Positions 6,566 through 15,473 of a stretch of 49,367 nt of DNA are shown piece after piece. The translations under genes were made by a program, and so were the position numbers. How positions within the stretch are numbered: position 1 is the stretch's first letter; every line of letters begins with the position of its first letter. The notes beneath the pieces were generated by a model. It was not told the origin of the DNA. It ran no database searches and saw nothing but the letters and a program-made list of their open reading frames with translations. This DNA comes from an uncultured Psychrobacter sp. (GTDB lineage Bacteria; Pseudomonadota; Gammaproteobacteria; Pseudomonadales; Moraxellaceae). Where the stretch lies: positions 1 to 49,367 of the forward strand of contig CANMUI010000013.1 in assembly GCA_947501045.1 (NCBI GenBank), in the 5' to 3' direction.

Positions 6566-9094
6566 TTAGAATAAATATCTTAAGGTAACCATAGCATTTA
6601 AAGGCTCGCCTTTGACAGCACGCACGCCCTGAATGTTTAAGCTATCAATGTAATCCTCATCGAATAAATTATAGACGTTTAAGTCCGCTGATAAGGCATC
6701 GTTGATACGATAAGAGGCAAAAGCATCTACCGCCCAATAATCTGGAATTACGGGCATAGGCGTTTCGCTGGCATCTACATTCGGATCGGTCAAACGTTTT
6801 TGTTCATCAACATAACGCACGCCGCCGCCAAAGGTAAATTTCTCACTATAATCGTAACTGGTCCATAAAGTACCAGTGAGATCTGGCGACCAGCGGGCAG
6901 AGGAGCCAATACCGTAACGGCTACTATTAGCACCGCCATCTGTAATTTCAGTATCCATGGTTTGAATACCTAAATTGACACGCCAATCTGGCGTAATCTC
7001 CCCTTGCGCCGAGAACTCTACGCCTTTAACTTCACGCTCACCAAACTGGATATAGTTACCATTGTCATCGGCCTCAGCCAGCTCATCTTTATGTTTGGTA
7101 TGATAATACGACAAGCCAAGTAATAAGCGCTCGTCTAACACATTCCATTTAGTACCAATCTCCCAACTATTGGTTTTTTGTGGATCAAAAACAGGATTCG
7201 CATTGGGATTAGTTTCGTCACGCCCTGTAGTACCAAAGGTAAAGTTTTCGCTACCTGGCGGGGTTTCAGCTCGTCCGTAGTTGGCATAGACGCTTGAGTT
7301 TATGGTAGGTTTGTATACCACCGCGCCTTTGTAACTAAACAGCGTACCACCATCACTTAAATCACGAGAACTACCGTCGGCCAAATTCTCTTCAAAATTA
7401 GTGTCGTAGTTATCTACACGGCCACCGAGCATCACATCCCACTGCTCATTTAGCGCTACCGTATCAAAGAGGTAAGCGGCCATGGTTTTGGTCTCACCTT
7501 TGGTAGTGGCTCCCGTTCGAACCAAATCAGTTTGCGGCATGCTTGGATCAGGGTTGTATAGATTAGGGAAGTTATCACCCAATGAAGAATAGGTTAATAC
7601 ATTATTCTCTTGTTGCTCTTTTAAAAACTCCACGCCAGTTGTGATGTCGTGACTTAACGAGCCGGTCTTTACATCCAAAATATTGATATTGGTCAAGTTG
7701 GCAAAGGTTTCATTTTTTCGATCTACCCCTTGACGAATAGCACCAATGCGCCATGTATCTCGATTATTGATGTCGATATTAGCATTTGCTAAACTCTCAT
7801 AAGCTTCTAAGATATTGCCGCCTCTACGGATATTGAGTGGGGTATTATAAGTCAGATAAGGAGAAGAAGTCCGACGATCCATAGTGGTTCTAGCATAGCG
7901 GGTAGTGTTGGTTAGATAAGTATTATCATCGATATCATGTTCGATAAATACGCTATAAACATCGCTGTCGACATCATCATAATCATCGCGATTACCATAG
8001 TAGTTCTCTTCATCTACCTTTGGCGCGGCATTCAATAGCGCATTACCTCGGTTTAAAAGGTCAACGGCTTCTTCAGGGGTTGAAGCATCAATCAAAGAAT
8101 AATCAAGCTGTGAGAAATCAAAATCATCGACGGTAGCATCAGTTGGACCGCGAAAATAGCCATCCATGCCTATCGTTGGGATACCACTCTCAGGAGTATC
8201 ACGCGCTCGTAGTAATTGCGCGCTGGCGGTGACTCGAGTTGGCGTATCTGCGCCCCAAGTGATACTAGGCGCAATCCCGTATTTTTCGATATCGACTTCA
8301 TCACGCTTAACCATATCACCTTTTTCGAACATCAGGTTTAAACGACCATCAAAGTCCTCATTTAGCGGCTGATTTAAGTCCGCCGTAAACCGTGTTTTGG
8401 CCTCAGTATCGACACTGATTTCGGTCTCATATTCAGTATACGCTTTAGGTTTTTTGGTCACGATATTGATAGCGCCGCCCACCGCGCCGCGTCCAAGCTC
8501 AGCCCCAGCTAAGCCTTTGGTAACCTCAATAGATTCGACGTTAAAAGTATCACGGCTTACCGGTGCTACGTTACGTACGCCATCTACCAAAAACAGGCTA
8601 TTACCAGAGAACCCACGCATGCTAATGGCATCACCTTCGTTACTATTAGCATTCTCACCCATCTGCATAGTAATCCCTGGCGTATTACGTAGGGCATCGA
8701 TTAAGCTGTTTGCTTTTTGTTCTTCAATCAGCTCATCAGTAATTACCGTTATCGTTTGCGGCGTATCGACCAAAGGCTGAATATATTTAGTATTGGCTAA
8801 ATAGTCCTCTTTAAAATCAGCGTCAGGTTCAGCAGTTACGGTTAGAGCCTCTAAAGTAGTACTGGGTAAAGCGTCATTAGTAGCGACGTTGGCGCTGCTA
8901 TAATTGGAGGGCGTTCCAGAGATATCAGATACGCCGTCTACCGATGCTGCATTGGCCATATTTGATAGTGAGGACAAAGGAACTGCAGATGCCATCATAA
9001 GTAGCGTAGATAATGAGGATTTGCGTGTGGTAGTAATGGACGTACGGGCGGGGGTAGTGACAGACTGTCTAGTGTGATTACGACTTTTTGGCAT
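6566..9094 (-). CDS. piuA: TonB-dependent siderophore receptor, PiuA/Fiu type
   Basis: This 842-residue outer-membrane receptor imports ferric siderophore complexes with TonB energy. Order: a long signal peptide ending near ANAASVDG (residue about 50), a TonB-box region (LEALTVTAEP, about 82-91), a plug domain about 105-215 (VDTPQTITVITDELI, NSLIDALRNTPGITMQMGENANSNEGDAISMRGF, GRGAVGGAINIVTKKP), and a 22-strand barrel ending in the C-terminal LRYLF with terminal aromatic residue. Adjacent piuC supports a PiuA/Fiu-type (catecholate or related) receptor rather than haem or cobalamin uptake. A Fur-box-like palindrome lies 60 bp upstream. Homologues are known entry routes for siderophore-conjugated antibiotics. 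The exact siderophore is not predictable. Confidence 0.92.
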   Translation of the reverse strand: MPKSRNHTRQSVTTPARTSITTTRKSSLSTLLMMASAVPLSSLSNMANAASVDGVSDISGTPSNYSSANVATNDALPSTTLEALTVTAEPDADFKEDYLANTKYIQPLVDTPQTITVITDELIEEQKANSLIDALRNTPGITMQMGENANSNEGDAISMRGFSGNSLFLVDGVRNVAPVSRDTFNVESIEVTKGLAGAELGRGAVGGAINIVTKKPKAYTEYETEISVDTEAKTRFTADLNQPLNEDFDGRLNLMFEKGDMVKRDEVDIEKYGIAPSITWGADTPTRVTASAQLLRARDTPESGIPTIGMDGYFRGPTDATVDDFDFSQLDYSLIDASTPEEAVDLLNRGNALLNAAPKVDEENYYGNRDDYDDVDSDVYSVFIEHDIDDNTYLTNTTRYARTTMDRRTSSPYLTYNTPLNIRRGGNILEAYESLANANIDINNRDTWRIGAIRQGVDRKNETFANLTNINILDVKTGSLSHDITTGVEFLKEQQENNVLTYSSLGDNFPNLYNPDPSMPQTDLVRTGATTKGETKTMAAYLFDTVALNEQWDVMLGGRVDNYDTNFEENLADGSSRDLSDGGTLFSYKGAVVYKPTINSSVYANYGRAETPPGSENFTFGTTGRDETNPNANPVFDPQKTNSWEIGTKWNVLDERLLLGLSYYHTKHKDELAEADDNGNYIQFGEREVKGVEFSAQGEITPDWRVNLGIQTMDTEITDGGANSSRYGIGSSARWSPDLTGTLWTSYDYSEKFTFGGGVRYVDEQKRLTDPNVDASETPMPVIPDYWAVDAFASYRINDALSADLNVYNLFDEDYIDSLNIQGVRAVKGEPLNAMVTLRYLF

Positions 9095-9153
9095 GAGTAA
9101 ATCCCTTAAGTATTGGCATATGCGGCAAATAGAACAATAGAAAAGATAACGTT

Positions 9154-9172
9154 AATGAGAACGATTCGTATT
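9154..9172 (-). promoter_or_regulatory. Fur box upstream of piuA
   Basis: Read on the minus strand the 19-mer is AATACGAATCGTTCTCATT, close to the gammaproteobacterial Fur consensus (AATGATAATCATTCTCATT form). It is centred about 70 bp before the receptor start, where it could overlap the promoter. It predicts iron repression of piuA and probably of piuC and the oxidase behind it. Confidence 0.75.
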
Positions 9173-9480
9173 CTATATAAAGTTTAATGCTCATACAAGG
9201 ATTAATTCAGGTTTTGTATGGTGAGTTTTTATGATATTGGCTTGCTCAAACTCTAACCAACTCCATCAGCGGCTCAAAAGAATAAAGCGTAGAGGTTCTG
9301 CCAGCGCCTTCTTCAACTTCATACTTTGTCTCTCAAAAATAGCGAAAAATGAGGGATAAGCAGTTTTGTCTATCAAAGTGAGAGACAAAATGGATTGCTT
9401 TTTAAAATTCTCAAGGTGCGCCCCAGTAGATGACCGAGATAATAGCAAAAAGCAAAATAAGCTTTCAAAAAAGCTACCCA
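9173..9480. other. 308-bp gene-free stretch between Fur box and acnA terminator
   Basis: No convincing gene. Small frames on both strands (9266-9481 minus, 9366-9575 plus) lack ribosome sites and family features. It holds a perfect 11-bp inverted repeat, TTTGTCTCTCA at 9325-9335 and TGAGAGACAAA at 9379-9389. It also holds a competing shorter pair, TTTTGTC at 9364-9370 with GACAAAA at 9384-9390. Confidence 0.6.
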
Positions 9481-9481
9481 C

Positions 9482-9511
9482 AAAAAAGCCCAGTCATTAC
9501 GACTGGGCTTT
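9482..9511 (-). terminator. Rho-independent terminator of acnA
   Basis: AAAGCCCAGTC (9485-9495) and GACTGGGCTTT (9501-9511) form an 11-bp stem with a 5-nt loop. On the minus strand it is followed by a T-run (complement of the A-run 9482-9487). It lies 26 bases past the acnA stop. Confidence 0.92.
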
Positions 9512-9536
9512 CTCTTATTTTAACTCTAATCAACCA

Positions 9537-12323
9537 TTACGCAGCGTCTTTGCTCTCAGCAGCCAATTGACGTAGTACATAGTGTAGTACCCCGCCATGG
9601 CGCACGTATTCGCGCTCTTTTGGCGTCTGCAAGCCAACGTTAACTTCGAAGTTTTCAGTCGAACCATCAGCGCGAGTAGCAGTAACTTGAGCGGTTTTGC
9701 TCTCGCCATTGTTAAGACCGCTAATGCTGATCATTTCTGAACCATCTAGGTTATAGGTGTCTGCATTCTCGCCTTCTTTAAAGGTTAATGGTAGTACGCC
9801 CATACCGACTAGGTTAGAGCGGTGAATACGTTCAAACGAAGTCGTCAATACCGCTTTTACGCCAAGCAAGATGGTACCTTTGGCAGCCCAGTCACGGCTT
9901 GAGCCTGAACCATACTCTGCTCCGCCAAGGACTACTAATGGACGCTTGTCTTCTTTATACTTCATCGCCGCATCATAGATAGCCATTTCTTCGCCGTCTT
10001 TTAATGTGGCATTATCGCCCTTAAAGTAATACGTATAGCCGCCCTCTTTACCATCCATCATCTGATTTTTGATACGGATATTGGCAAAGGTACCGCGTGC
10101 CATAACCGCATCGTTACCACGACGTGAGCCGTAACTGTTGAAATCCTCTTCCATCACACCGCGGTTTTGCAAGTATCTACCTGCAGGAGAGTCAGGATCG
10201 ATATTACCAGCAGGCGAGATATGGTCAGTGGTAATTGAATCACCAAACAGACCTAAAATGCGCGCGCCTTCGATATCAGGAATGCCTTCAGGCTCCATGG
10301 TCATCCCATCAAAGAACGGTGGGTTCTTGATATAAGTAGAGCCTTCATCCCATGGATACAACTGGCTGTCCGCTGAGCTAATAGCGTTCCATTCTTTACT
10401 ACCATCAAATACTTCACCGTAGTTTTTGCGGAACATCTCCGCATCGATATTATTAGCGATCAGCTCGTTGATCTCCTCCGACGTCGGCCAGATATCTTTT
10501 AAGAAGACATCATTACCGTCTTGGTCTTGACCTAGTGGCTGTGTGGTTAAGTCAATGTCAACCGTACCTGCCAGCGCATAAGCGACTACCAATGGTGGCG
10601 AAGCCAAATAGCTTGCTTTCACGTGTGAATGAATACGACCTTCAAAGTTACGGTTACCAGAGAGTACTGCTGCAGCGACTAGATCTTTTTCTTCAATGCC
10701 TTGCTCAATAGATTCAAGCAGAGGCCCTGAGTTACCGATACAAGTGGTACAGCCATAACCCACTAAGTAAAAGCCTGTTTTTTCCAGCTCATCCATCAGT
10801 TTGGTTTTTTCAAGATAATCGGTGACGACTTTAGAACCAGGGGCTAATGAGGTTTTGACCCAAGGCTTAGCTTTTAGCCCTTTAGCAGCTGCCTTTTTGG
10901 CAACTAAACCAGCACCAATCATTACCGCTGGGTTTGAGGTATTAGTACAAGAAGTAATCGCTGCAATGACAACTGAGCCATCACGCAGTTTGTGACTTTT
11001 ATCGTTGATGTTGACATCAGAGAAGACATGAGGTTTGGCATAAAGTCTATCTGCTTGCTCTTGTAGCGCGCCCTCTTGGTCAAAGCGCACTTTACCGTCT
11101 CTCTCTGACTTACGATCTTTAGTCATTCTATCTAGTGTCTCGCCGAACTTTTGATGCATATCGGATAGATTAATAAGCTGCTGCGGCAGATTAGGACCGG
11201 CAAGCGCAGGCTTAACTGATGATAAGTCTAAATGCAGGTTGCTTGAATAAGTGGCTGCGGGTGTATTCTCATCATGCCACATGCCTTGAGCTTTGGCGTA
11301 CTCTTCAACTAGCTTAATTTGGCGCTCTTCGCGGCCTGAGAGACGCAAGTAATCAATCGCCATCTGGTCAATTGGGAAGATACCGCAAGTCGCACCGTAT
11401 TCTGGTGACATATTAGCAATAGTTGCACGATCAGCGAGTGGCATACTGTGTAGACCTTCGCCATAAAACTCGACGAATTTCCCAACTACCCCATGCTCAC
11501 GTAGCATTTTAACGACACGTAATACTAAATCGGTAGCTGTGACACCTTCGGTCAGCTCGCCTGTCATCTCAAACCCGACAACTTGCGGGATGAGCATTGA
11601 TGAAGGCTGACCGAGCATCGCCGCTTCGGCTTCAATACCACCTACGCCCCAACCAAGTACGCCAATACCGTTGATCATCGTTGTGTGACTATCAGTACCA
11701 AACACCGTATCCGGATAAGCCGTCAGCTCACCATTGATGTCTGCTGCCATGACCACACGCGCTAAGTACTCAAGGTTAACCTGATGCACAATACCGGTCG
11801 CTGGTGGTACCACGACAAAGTTTTCAAAAGCGTTTCTGCCCCAATGCAAAAACTCATAACGCTCATTGTTACGCTTAAATTCGATCTTTTCATTCAGATC
11901 AAGTGCATCTTCGCGGCCGTAAGCATCGACCTGTACTGAGTGGTCAACTACTAACTCACTGGGAATGAACGGGTTAATTTGCTCAGCCTTTCCGCCAAGC
12001 TCGACTACCGCATCACGCATTGCTGCAAGATCAACGACTGACGGCACACCTGTAAAATCTTGCAACACCACGCGCGCTGGCATAAAGGCGATCTCTTTTG
12101 AGGCTTCAGCCTTGGCATCCCAATTGGCAACCGCTTCGATGTGATTTTTGCCAACAGATTGACCATCATCTTCGTTGCGCAGTAGATTCTCAAGAACCAC
12201 TTTCATGCAATACGGTAATGTGTTGATGTTATCGTAAGTCTCGGCCAATTTAGGTAGGCTATAGTAAGCATGTTCCTTGCCATCGACAGAGAGTTTGTCT
12301 TTTACATTAAAAATATCACTCAT
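9537..12323 (-). CDS. acnA: Aconitate hydratase A
   Basis: This 928-residue cytosolic [4Fe-4S] enzyme interconverts citrate and isocitrate in the TCA and glyoxylate cycles. It matches the AcnA/IRP1-type layout: N-terminal domains with PARVVLQDFTGVPSVVDLA, the FGTDSHTTMINGIGVLGWGVGG block, cluster cysteines in ITSCTNTSNP and GYGCTTCIGNSGP, and the C-terminal swivel domain with GLFGDSITTDHISPAG and GAEYGSGSSRDWAAKG. Length is normal (890-930). The start at 12323 is preferred over an in-frame ATG eight codons upstream because AAGGAAG precedes it at the right spacing. It ends at a strong terminator and stands alone, followed on the same strand by the iron receptor. The upstream 254 bp hold a 14-bp palindrome at 12432-12445. 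Confidence 0.97.
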   Translation of the reverse strand: MSDIFNVKDKLSVDGKEHAYYSLPKLAETYDNINTLPYCMKVVLENLLRNEDDGQSVGKNHIEAVANWDAKAEASKEIAFMPARVVLQDFTGVPSVVDLAAMRDAVVELGGKAEQINPFIPSELVVDHSVQVDAYGREDALDLNEKIEFKRNNERYEFLHWGRNAFENFVVVPPATGIVHQVNLEYLARVVMAADINGELTAYPDTVFGTDSHTTMINGIGVLGWGVGGIEAEAAMLGQPSSMLIPQVVGFEMTGELTEGVTATDLVLRVVKMLREHGVVGKFVEFYGEGLHSMPLADRATIANMSPEYGATCGIFPIDQMAIDYLRLSGREERQIKLVEEYAKAQGMWHDENTPAATYSSNLHLDLSSVKPALAGPNLPQQLINLSDMHQKFGETLDRMTKDRKSERDGKVRFDQEGALQEQADRLYAKPHVFSDVNINDKSHKLRDGSVVIAAITSCTNTSNPAVMIGAGLVAKKAAAKGLKAKPWVKTSLAPGSKVVTDYLEKTKLMDELEKTGFYLVGYGCTTCIGNSGPLLESIEQGIEEKDLVAAAVLSGNRNFEGRIHSHVKASYLASPPLVVAYALAGTVDIDLTTQPLGQDQDGNDVFLKDIWPTSEEINELIANNIDAEMFRKNYGEVFDGSKEWNAISSADSQLYPWDEGSTYIKNPPFFDGMTMEPEGIPDIEGARILGLFGDSITTDHISPAGNIDPDSPAGRYLQNRGVMEEDFNSYGSRRGNDAVMARGTFANIRIKNQMMDGKEGGYTYYFKGDNATLKDGEEMAIYDAAMKYKEDKRPLVVLGGAEYGSGSSRDWAAKGTILLGVKAVLTTSFERIHRSNLVGMGVLPLTFKEGENADTYNLDGSEMISISGLNNGESKTAQVTATRADGSTENFEVNVGLQTPKEREYVRHGGVLHYVLRQLAAESKDAA

Positions 12324-12431
12324 GGGTAGCTTCCTTATCTCATTCATTTATAAGAGGTTATAAAATTATTATTATAACGGGTGGCTATACAATCGCTATG
12401 CTCTAAATAGACTAGCTATAGGTTTATACAG

Positions 12432-12445
12432 TTTTGTTAACAAAA
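12432..12445. promoter_or_regulatory. 14-bp perfect palindrome upstream of acnA
   Basis: TTTTGTTAACAAAA is self-complementary and lies about 110 bp before the acnA start, in the gap behind the DUF3025 gene. It could be an operator. No regulator can be named from sequence. Confidence 0.35.
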
Positions 12446-12577
12446 ACTATAAGTGAAACGCTAGTCATTAACAGTAACGTGCTATTACCATAACAAATAA
12501 GTGCGACTTTGTTAACGACTGGGCGTAGTCAAATGGTGGCAGAATCGTAACTGCACAATAGCTTGATAACCAATTTC

Positions 12578-13591
12578 CTAGATATTTACTCCACCCCTCC
12601 GGCGACCACTACGAAATACAAAAGCGTCCTCGTAAAAGTCAGTATTAGCGTTCTCAGCCCAAAAATGCGGTACGCCTAAGATAGGTAGTGGCGATAAGTG
12701 ACGCGGTGTAATGTTATCTTGTGATAGTAACCCGTCCATATAGTTGGCCAGTTTATCGTCTAAAAACGCTATACGCTTAGGCAGTGACAAGGCAAAGAAA
12801 TCTTGGCTCACGTTGATGATCACGCTATGGGCGCACAACGGCTTACGCGGAGTCACTAATTGCTCAAGCAGCGCATGTCCAAAAACATAGACGGCAGCGC
12901 TTGCGTCTGCGCTAGGCGACTTTGGATCGTCCCAATTCTCTCGCGGCGCAACCAAGCTTTCTTGCCAATCAAAATCAATTAACGCTTTACCAATGCTAGC
13001 ATCAGAGGTGACCAATATAGCGCCGTTCTCATCAAACACCGTAATGGTGTCGCGCACACGTCCCCGGCTATCACCTATATCCTGTTTAGCAATCTCTAGC
13101 ATATGATAGTAATTGAGCAACGCCTTGGTTTTGGGAAAGGTCAGCCAAATGCTACCGTTGAATAAATCATGTAGATTATCACGGGTCGGGATATTGCCAG
13201 TAGCGGCGATAAAGTACTCATACGCCTTGCCCTCTGGGAGTGCATTTTGGGAGACGAAGGTTAGAGTATGCGCTTGGTTTTCTGGAGTTGGCTTGGTGGT
13301 CGGTAACGAAGTTTGCAGATTCTGACTGGTCTGCTTCAACGCAGTGTTTAAAAACCCTTTATTTAACACCCCAGCGATAATATCTACTTGTTGGTTATCA
13401 TTAGTTGAGGTATCTATTTGCTGATTTGTATTACTCAGGCGCTGTATGGCTTTACTTAAATAATTTAGCTGATTTAAATGAACCAACCAAGGTGCTTGCC
13501 AGTCAATATTAGCAAAACTATCATCGAGTGCTTTGTCAATAACAGATGACTCTTTATGTTGTCTATTGTTACGTAAACCAGAAATGCTCAT
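12578..13591 (-). CDS. DUF3025 family protein
   Basis: A 337-residue protein of unknown function in the DUF3025 family, common in beta- and gammaproteobacteria. The conserved core is visible in the middle: GNIPTRDNLHDLFNGSIWLTFPKTKALLN, then RGRVRDTITVFDENGAILV, and later VYVFGHALLEQL. No signal peptide or membrane helix is apparent. Family members often have an HN-LFN-GL-W-FP motif whose histidine is kept here. The start is taken at the ATG at 13591, since the six-codon-longer frame would need TTG. Residues 60-110 are Asn/Gln/Thr-rich and look disordered. It lies behind and on the same strand as acnA, and diverges from the YdjM-like gene. No role can be assigned. Confidence 0.78.
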   Translation of the reverse strand: MSISGLRNNRQHKESSVIDKALDDSFANIDWQAPWLVHLNQLNYLSKAIQRLSNTNQQIDTSTNDNQQVDIIAGVLNKGFLNTALKQTSQNLQTSLPTTKPTPENQAHTLTFVSQNALPEGKAYEYFIAATGNIPTRDNLHDLFNGSIWLTFPKTKALLNYYHMLEIAKQDIGDSRGRVRDTITVFDENGAILVTSDASIGKALIDFDWQESLVAPRENWDDPKSPSADASAAVYVFGHALLEQLVTPRKPLCAHSVIINVSQDFFALSLPKRIAFLDDKLANYMDGLLSQDNITPRHLSPLPILGVPHFWAENANTDFYEDAFVFRSGRRRGGVNI

Positions 13592-13647
13592 AGCTAGTAT
13601 CTTTATCAAACGTGTGGATTATGTTCAGCTTTTTTGCAGCGTAGCTA

Positions 13648-13656
13648 TGGTATCAT
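13648..13656 (+). promoter_or_regulatory. Extended -10 promoter for the YdjM-like gene
   Basis: TGgTATCAT is an extended -10 about 65 bp before the ATG, followed by AGAGCGC. A very similar TGcTATCATAGCGCC precedes ribH (20331-20345), which supports both as promoters. The -35 is weak. Confidence 0.45.
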
Positions 13657-13722
13657 AGAGCGCTTTTTTGCCGCTAGGCAGACGGGTTAACGCCCTTTTG
13701 ATCCCATCTACATTGAGTTTCT

Positions 13723-14439
13723 ATGGCAAATTTTAATACCCACTTAAATGTCGCTTTTATGGCAAGTGGAGTAGCAAGCTTAACCGTTTATAAAGCAGGA
13801 CTGATCGACGATTCTGGGTTTTTAATGTGCGTGGTGCTCGGCACCGTGGGCGGCCTGTTGCCCGATTTGGATTCAGATAATTCAACGCCGATTAAGCTTG
13901 GCTTTAATATCATCTCTTTTGTCTTCGCCTTTGGTCTGGTTATGCATTGGCGCAGTGAGCTGAGTTTATTGGCTTTGATGATTCTATGGCTGGCAGGCTA
14001 CGGGTTTATGCGCTATGTCGTGTTCTACGTGTTTACCACTATGACCGTGCACCGCGGGGTTATCCATTCCGTCCCCTATATGGCGATATTGGGTCTAGGA
14101 CTGACATGTTTGAGCTACTACCTGCTGCAAGCGCCGTTAACCGCCAGCTGGTTTTATGGATTATTTCTATTTAGCGGAGCAATGGTGCATTTGCTGCTCG
14201 ATGAGCTGTATAGTGTGAATTTATCAAATATGAAAATGAAACGCTCTTCAGGTACGGCGATGAAGTTTTATCAGCATAAGGATAAATGGTGGTATTTATC
14301 GTTATATGTGTTGCTGGCGCTACTCGTGTATTTTGCGCCGCCTTTTGAGCCTTTTTGGCAGCAGATAAGCAGTCCTACGCCTTGGGCGCAGCTTAAAGTT
14401 GGTATGCTGCCAACCATGCTAGAAAATATGTTGTACTAA
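13723..14439 (+). CDS. YdjM-like membrane-bound metal-dependent hydrolase (DUF457)
   Basis: This 238-residue protein matches the YdjM/DUF457 family of predicted membrane-embedded metal-dependent hydrolases. Candidate metal ligands lie in TH (residues 6-7), PDLDSD near residue 47, HRGVIHS near 109 and HLLLDELYS near 145, interleaved with about five hydrophobic helices. Length is slightly larger than the E. coli homologue (about 196). The family's substrate is unknown, and some members are induced by DNA damage. It is followed by the YchJ-like gene 24 bp downstream on the same strand, so the two may be co-transcribed. The ribosome site is weak. Confidence 0.82.
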   Translation: MANFNTHLNVAFMASGVASLTVYKAGLIDDSGFLMCVVLGTVGGLLPDLDSDNSTPIKLGFNIISFVFAFGLVMHWRSELSLLALMILWLAGYGFMRYVVFYVFTTMTVHRGVIHSVPYMAILGLGLTCLSYYLLQAPLTASWFYGLFLFSGAMVHLLLDELYSVNLSNMKMKRSSGTAMKFYQHKDKWWYLSLYVLLALLVYFAPPFEPFWQQISSPTPWAQLKVGMLPTMLENMLY

Positions 14440-14463
14440 AATAGATGAGAGTTAGAACAAATT

Positions 14464-15012
14464 ATGCACACCTCAACCCAACTCTGCCCGTGTCAAATCA
14501 ACCCTTCAGCTGCTACCCAAACGTCACTATCTTATAGCGACTGCTGCCAACCTTATCACAATGAGATTGATAAAGCAGACGGTATAAAGGCCGAAAATGC
14601 GGAGCGATTAATGCGTACTCGCTATAGTGCTTTTGTGCAGGTTTTGCCTGATTACATCGTCAAAACCACCCTGCCCGCGCAGCAAAACTTGCTTAATATT
14701 CAAGCGATTGAGACTTGGGCAAGAGAGACGGATTGGGCAGGTTTAGAAATTGTTAAGCACACGCCAAAGTTGGGCAAGCGTCACGCGCAGGTTGAATTTA
14801 AGGCTTTTTTTAATGACTCTAAGCATACAGTCGAAGGTTTGCCAGCGCATCATGAGTTGTCTACTTTTGTGAAAGTAAAAGATAAGGCTAACTCTGAACG
14901 CTGGTACTTTTTAGACCCAACAGTGAAGATGAACGTAACGCAAAAGCAGCCGTGTATTTGCGGGTCTGGGGAGAAGTTTAAACGGTGTTGTGGGGGTTAT
15001 TTGGGTAGTTAA
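14464..15012 (+). CDS. YchJ-like SEC-C motif protein (UPF0225)
   Basis: A 182-residue protein with two zinc-binding SEC-C-type cysteine clusters at its ends: N-terminal CPCQ...SYSDCCQPYH (residues about 8-32) and C-terminal CICGSGEKFKRCCGGY (last 20 residues). Between them is the conserved YchJ domain (NAERLMRTRYSAFV...YIVKTTLP, WARETDWAGLEI). This layout defines the UPF0225/YchJ family, whose biochemical role is not established, though SEC-C motifs bind zinc and often SecB. Somewhat longer than the E. coli protein (152). Its stop overlaps the PIN gene's stop by 3 bp on the opposite strand, leaving no terminator. Confidence 0.9.
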   Translation: MHTSTQLCPCQINPSAATQTSLSYSDCCQPYHNEIDKADGIKAENAERLMRTRYSAFVQVLPDYIVKTTLPAQQNLLNIQAIETWARETDWAGLEIVKHTPKLGKRHAQVEFKAFFNDSKHTVEGLPAHHELSTFVKVKDKANSERWYFLDPTVKMNVTQKQPCICGSGEKFKRCCGGYLGS

Positions 15013-15473
15013 AGTTGCTGATAACGCTCATATAAGCCTTCCATCTGCGCGATATGCTTATCATTTGATAGCAGTTCAATACCGTTTATCTTAGCGGTTG
15101 CGAAGTGAAAAACATCAAATTTCCGCTTCTCTAAATTCTTAGCTATACCTTTGCTGTCAGCTTCATGTTTATCCAAACGATATAAATCAGTCGCTAAGTC
15201 TGTTACGTCTTTACTAATATCGAGCCATGTAAACTCCTCGACTGCTGCTTTGAAGGTGTTAAAGTCTTCACTCTCACCTTGCCAACCAAATTTCCTTAAA
15301 AACTCGTATCTTAATAACGGTGTAATAACCAATTCGACATTATCATCATTGATAAGAGCTAATAAGTCCGTCAACCTTTCAATAAGCGCATTGTCGTTCT
15401 CATCAATGTTCTTACCTTCTAAAACGTAGGTTAAAAAATTTGAATCCAGTAGCTTAGCAATTTCTACATTCAT
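15009..15473 (-). CDS. PIN-domain putative ribonuclease
   Basis: A 154-residue PIN-fold protein with the full acidic set expected of an active Mg-dependent RNase: Asp10 (LLDSN), Glu57 (RYEFLRK), Asp120 (RKFDVFHFATA) and Asp138 (LLSNDKH). PIN nucleases are commonly toxins of VapBC-type modules or effectors. No VapB-like antitoxin lies next to it. Instead its ATG overlaps the TAA of the ATPase gene by one base (TAATG), so the two are translationally coupled. The pairing suggests the ATPase controls the nuclease. RNA target and activity are unknown. It could alternatively be a degenerate house-keeping PIN protein, but the intact catalytic residues argue against that. Confidence 0.82.
   Translation of the reverse strand: MNVEIAKLLDSNFLTYVLEGKNIDENDNALIERLTDLLALINDDNVELVITPLLRYEFLRKFGWQGESEDFNTFKAAVEEFTWLDISKDVTDLATDLYRLDKHEADSKGIAKNLEKRKFDVFHFATAKINGIELLSNDKHIAQMEGLYERYQQL

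Noticed and set aside
9266..9575. Two overlapping small frames in the piuA-acnA gap
   Set aside because: No ribosome sites. The plus-strand one runs through the acnA terminator and into acnA.
15009..15473. VapC toxin of a VapBC pair
   Set aside because: No VapB-like gene lies upstream. The neighbour is a large ATPase, so only the PIN fold is claimed.
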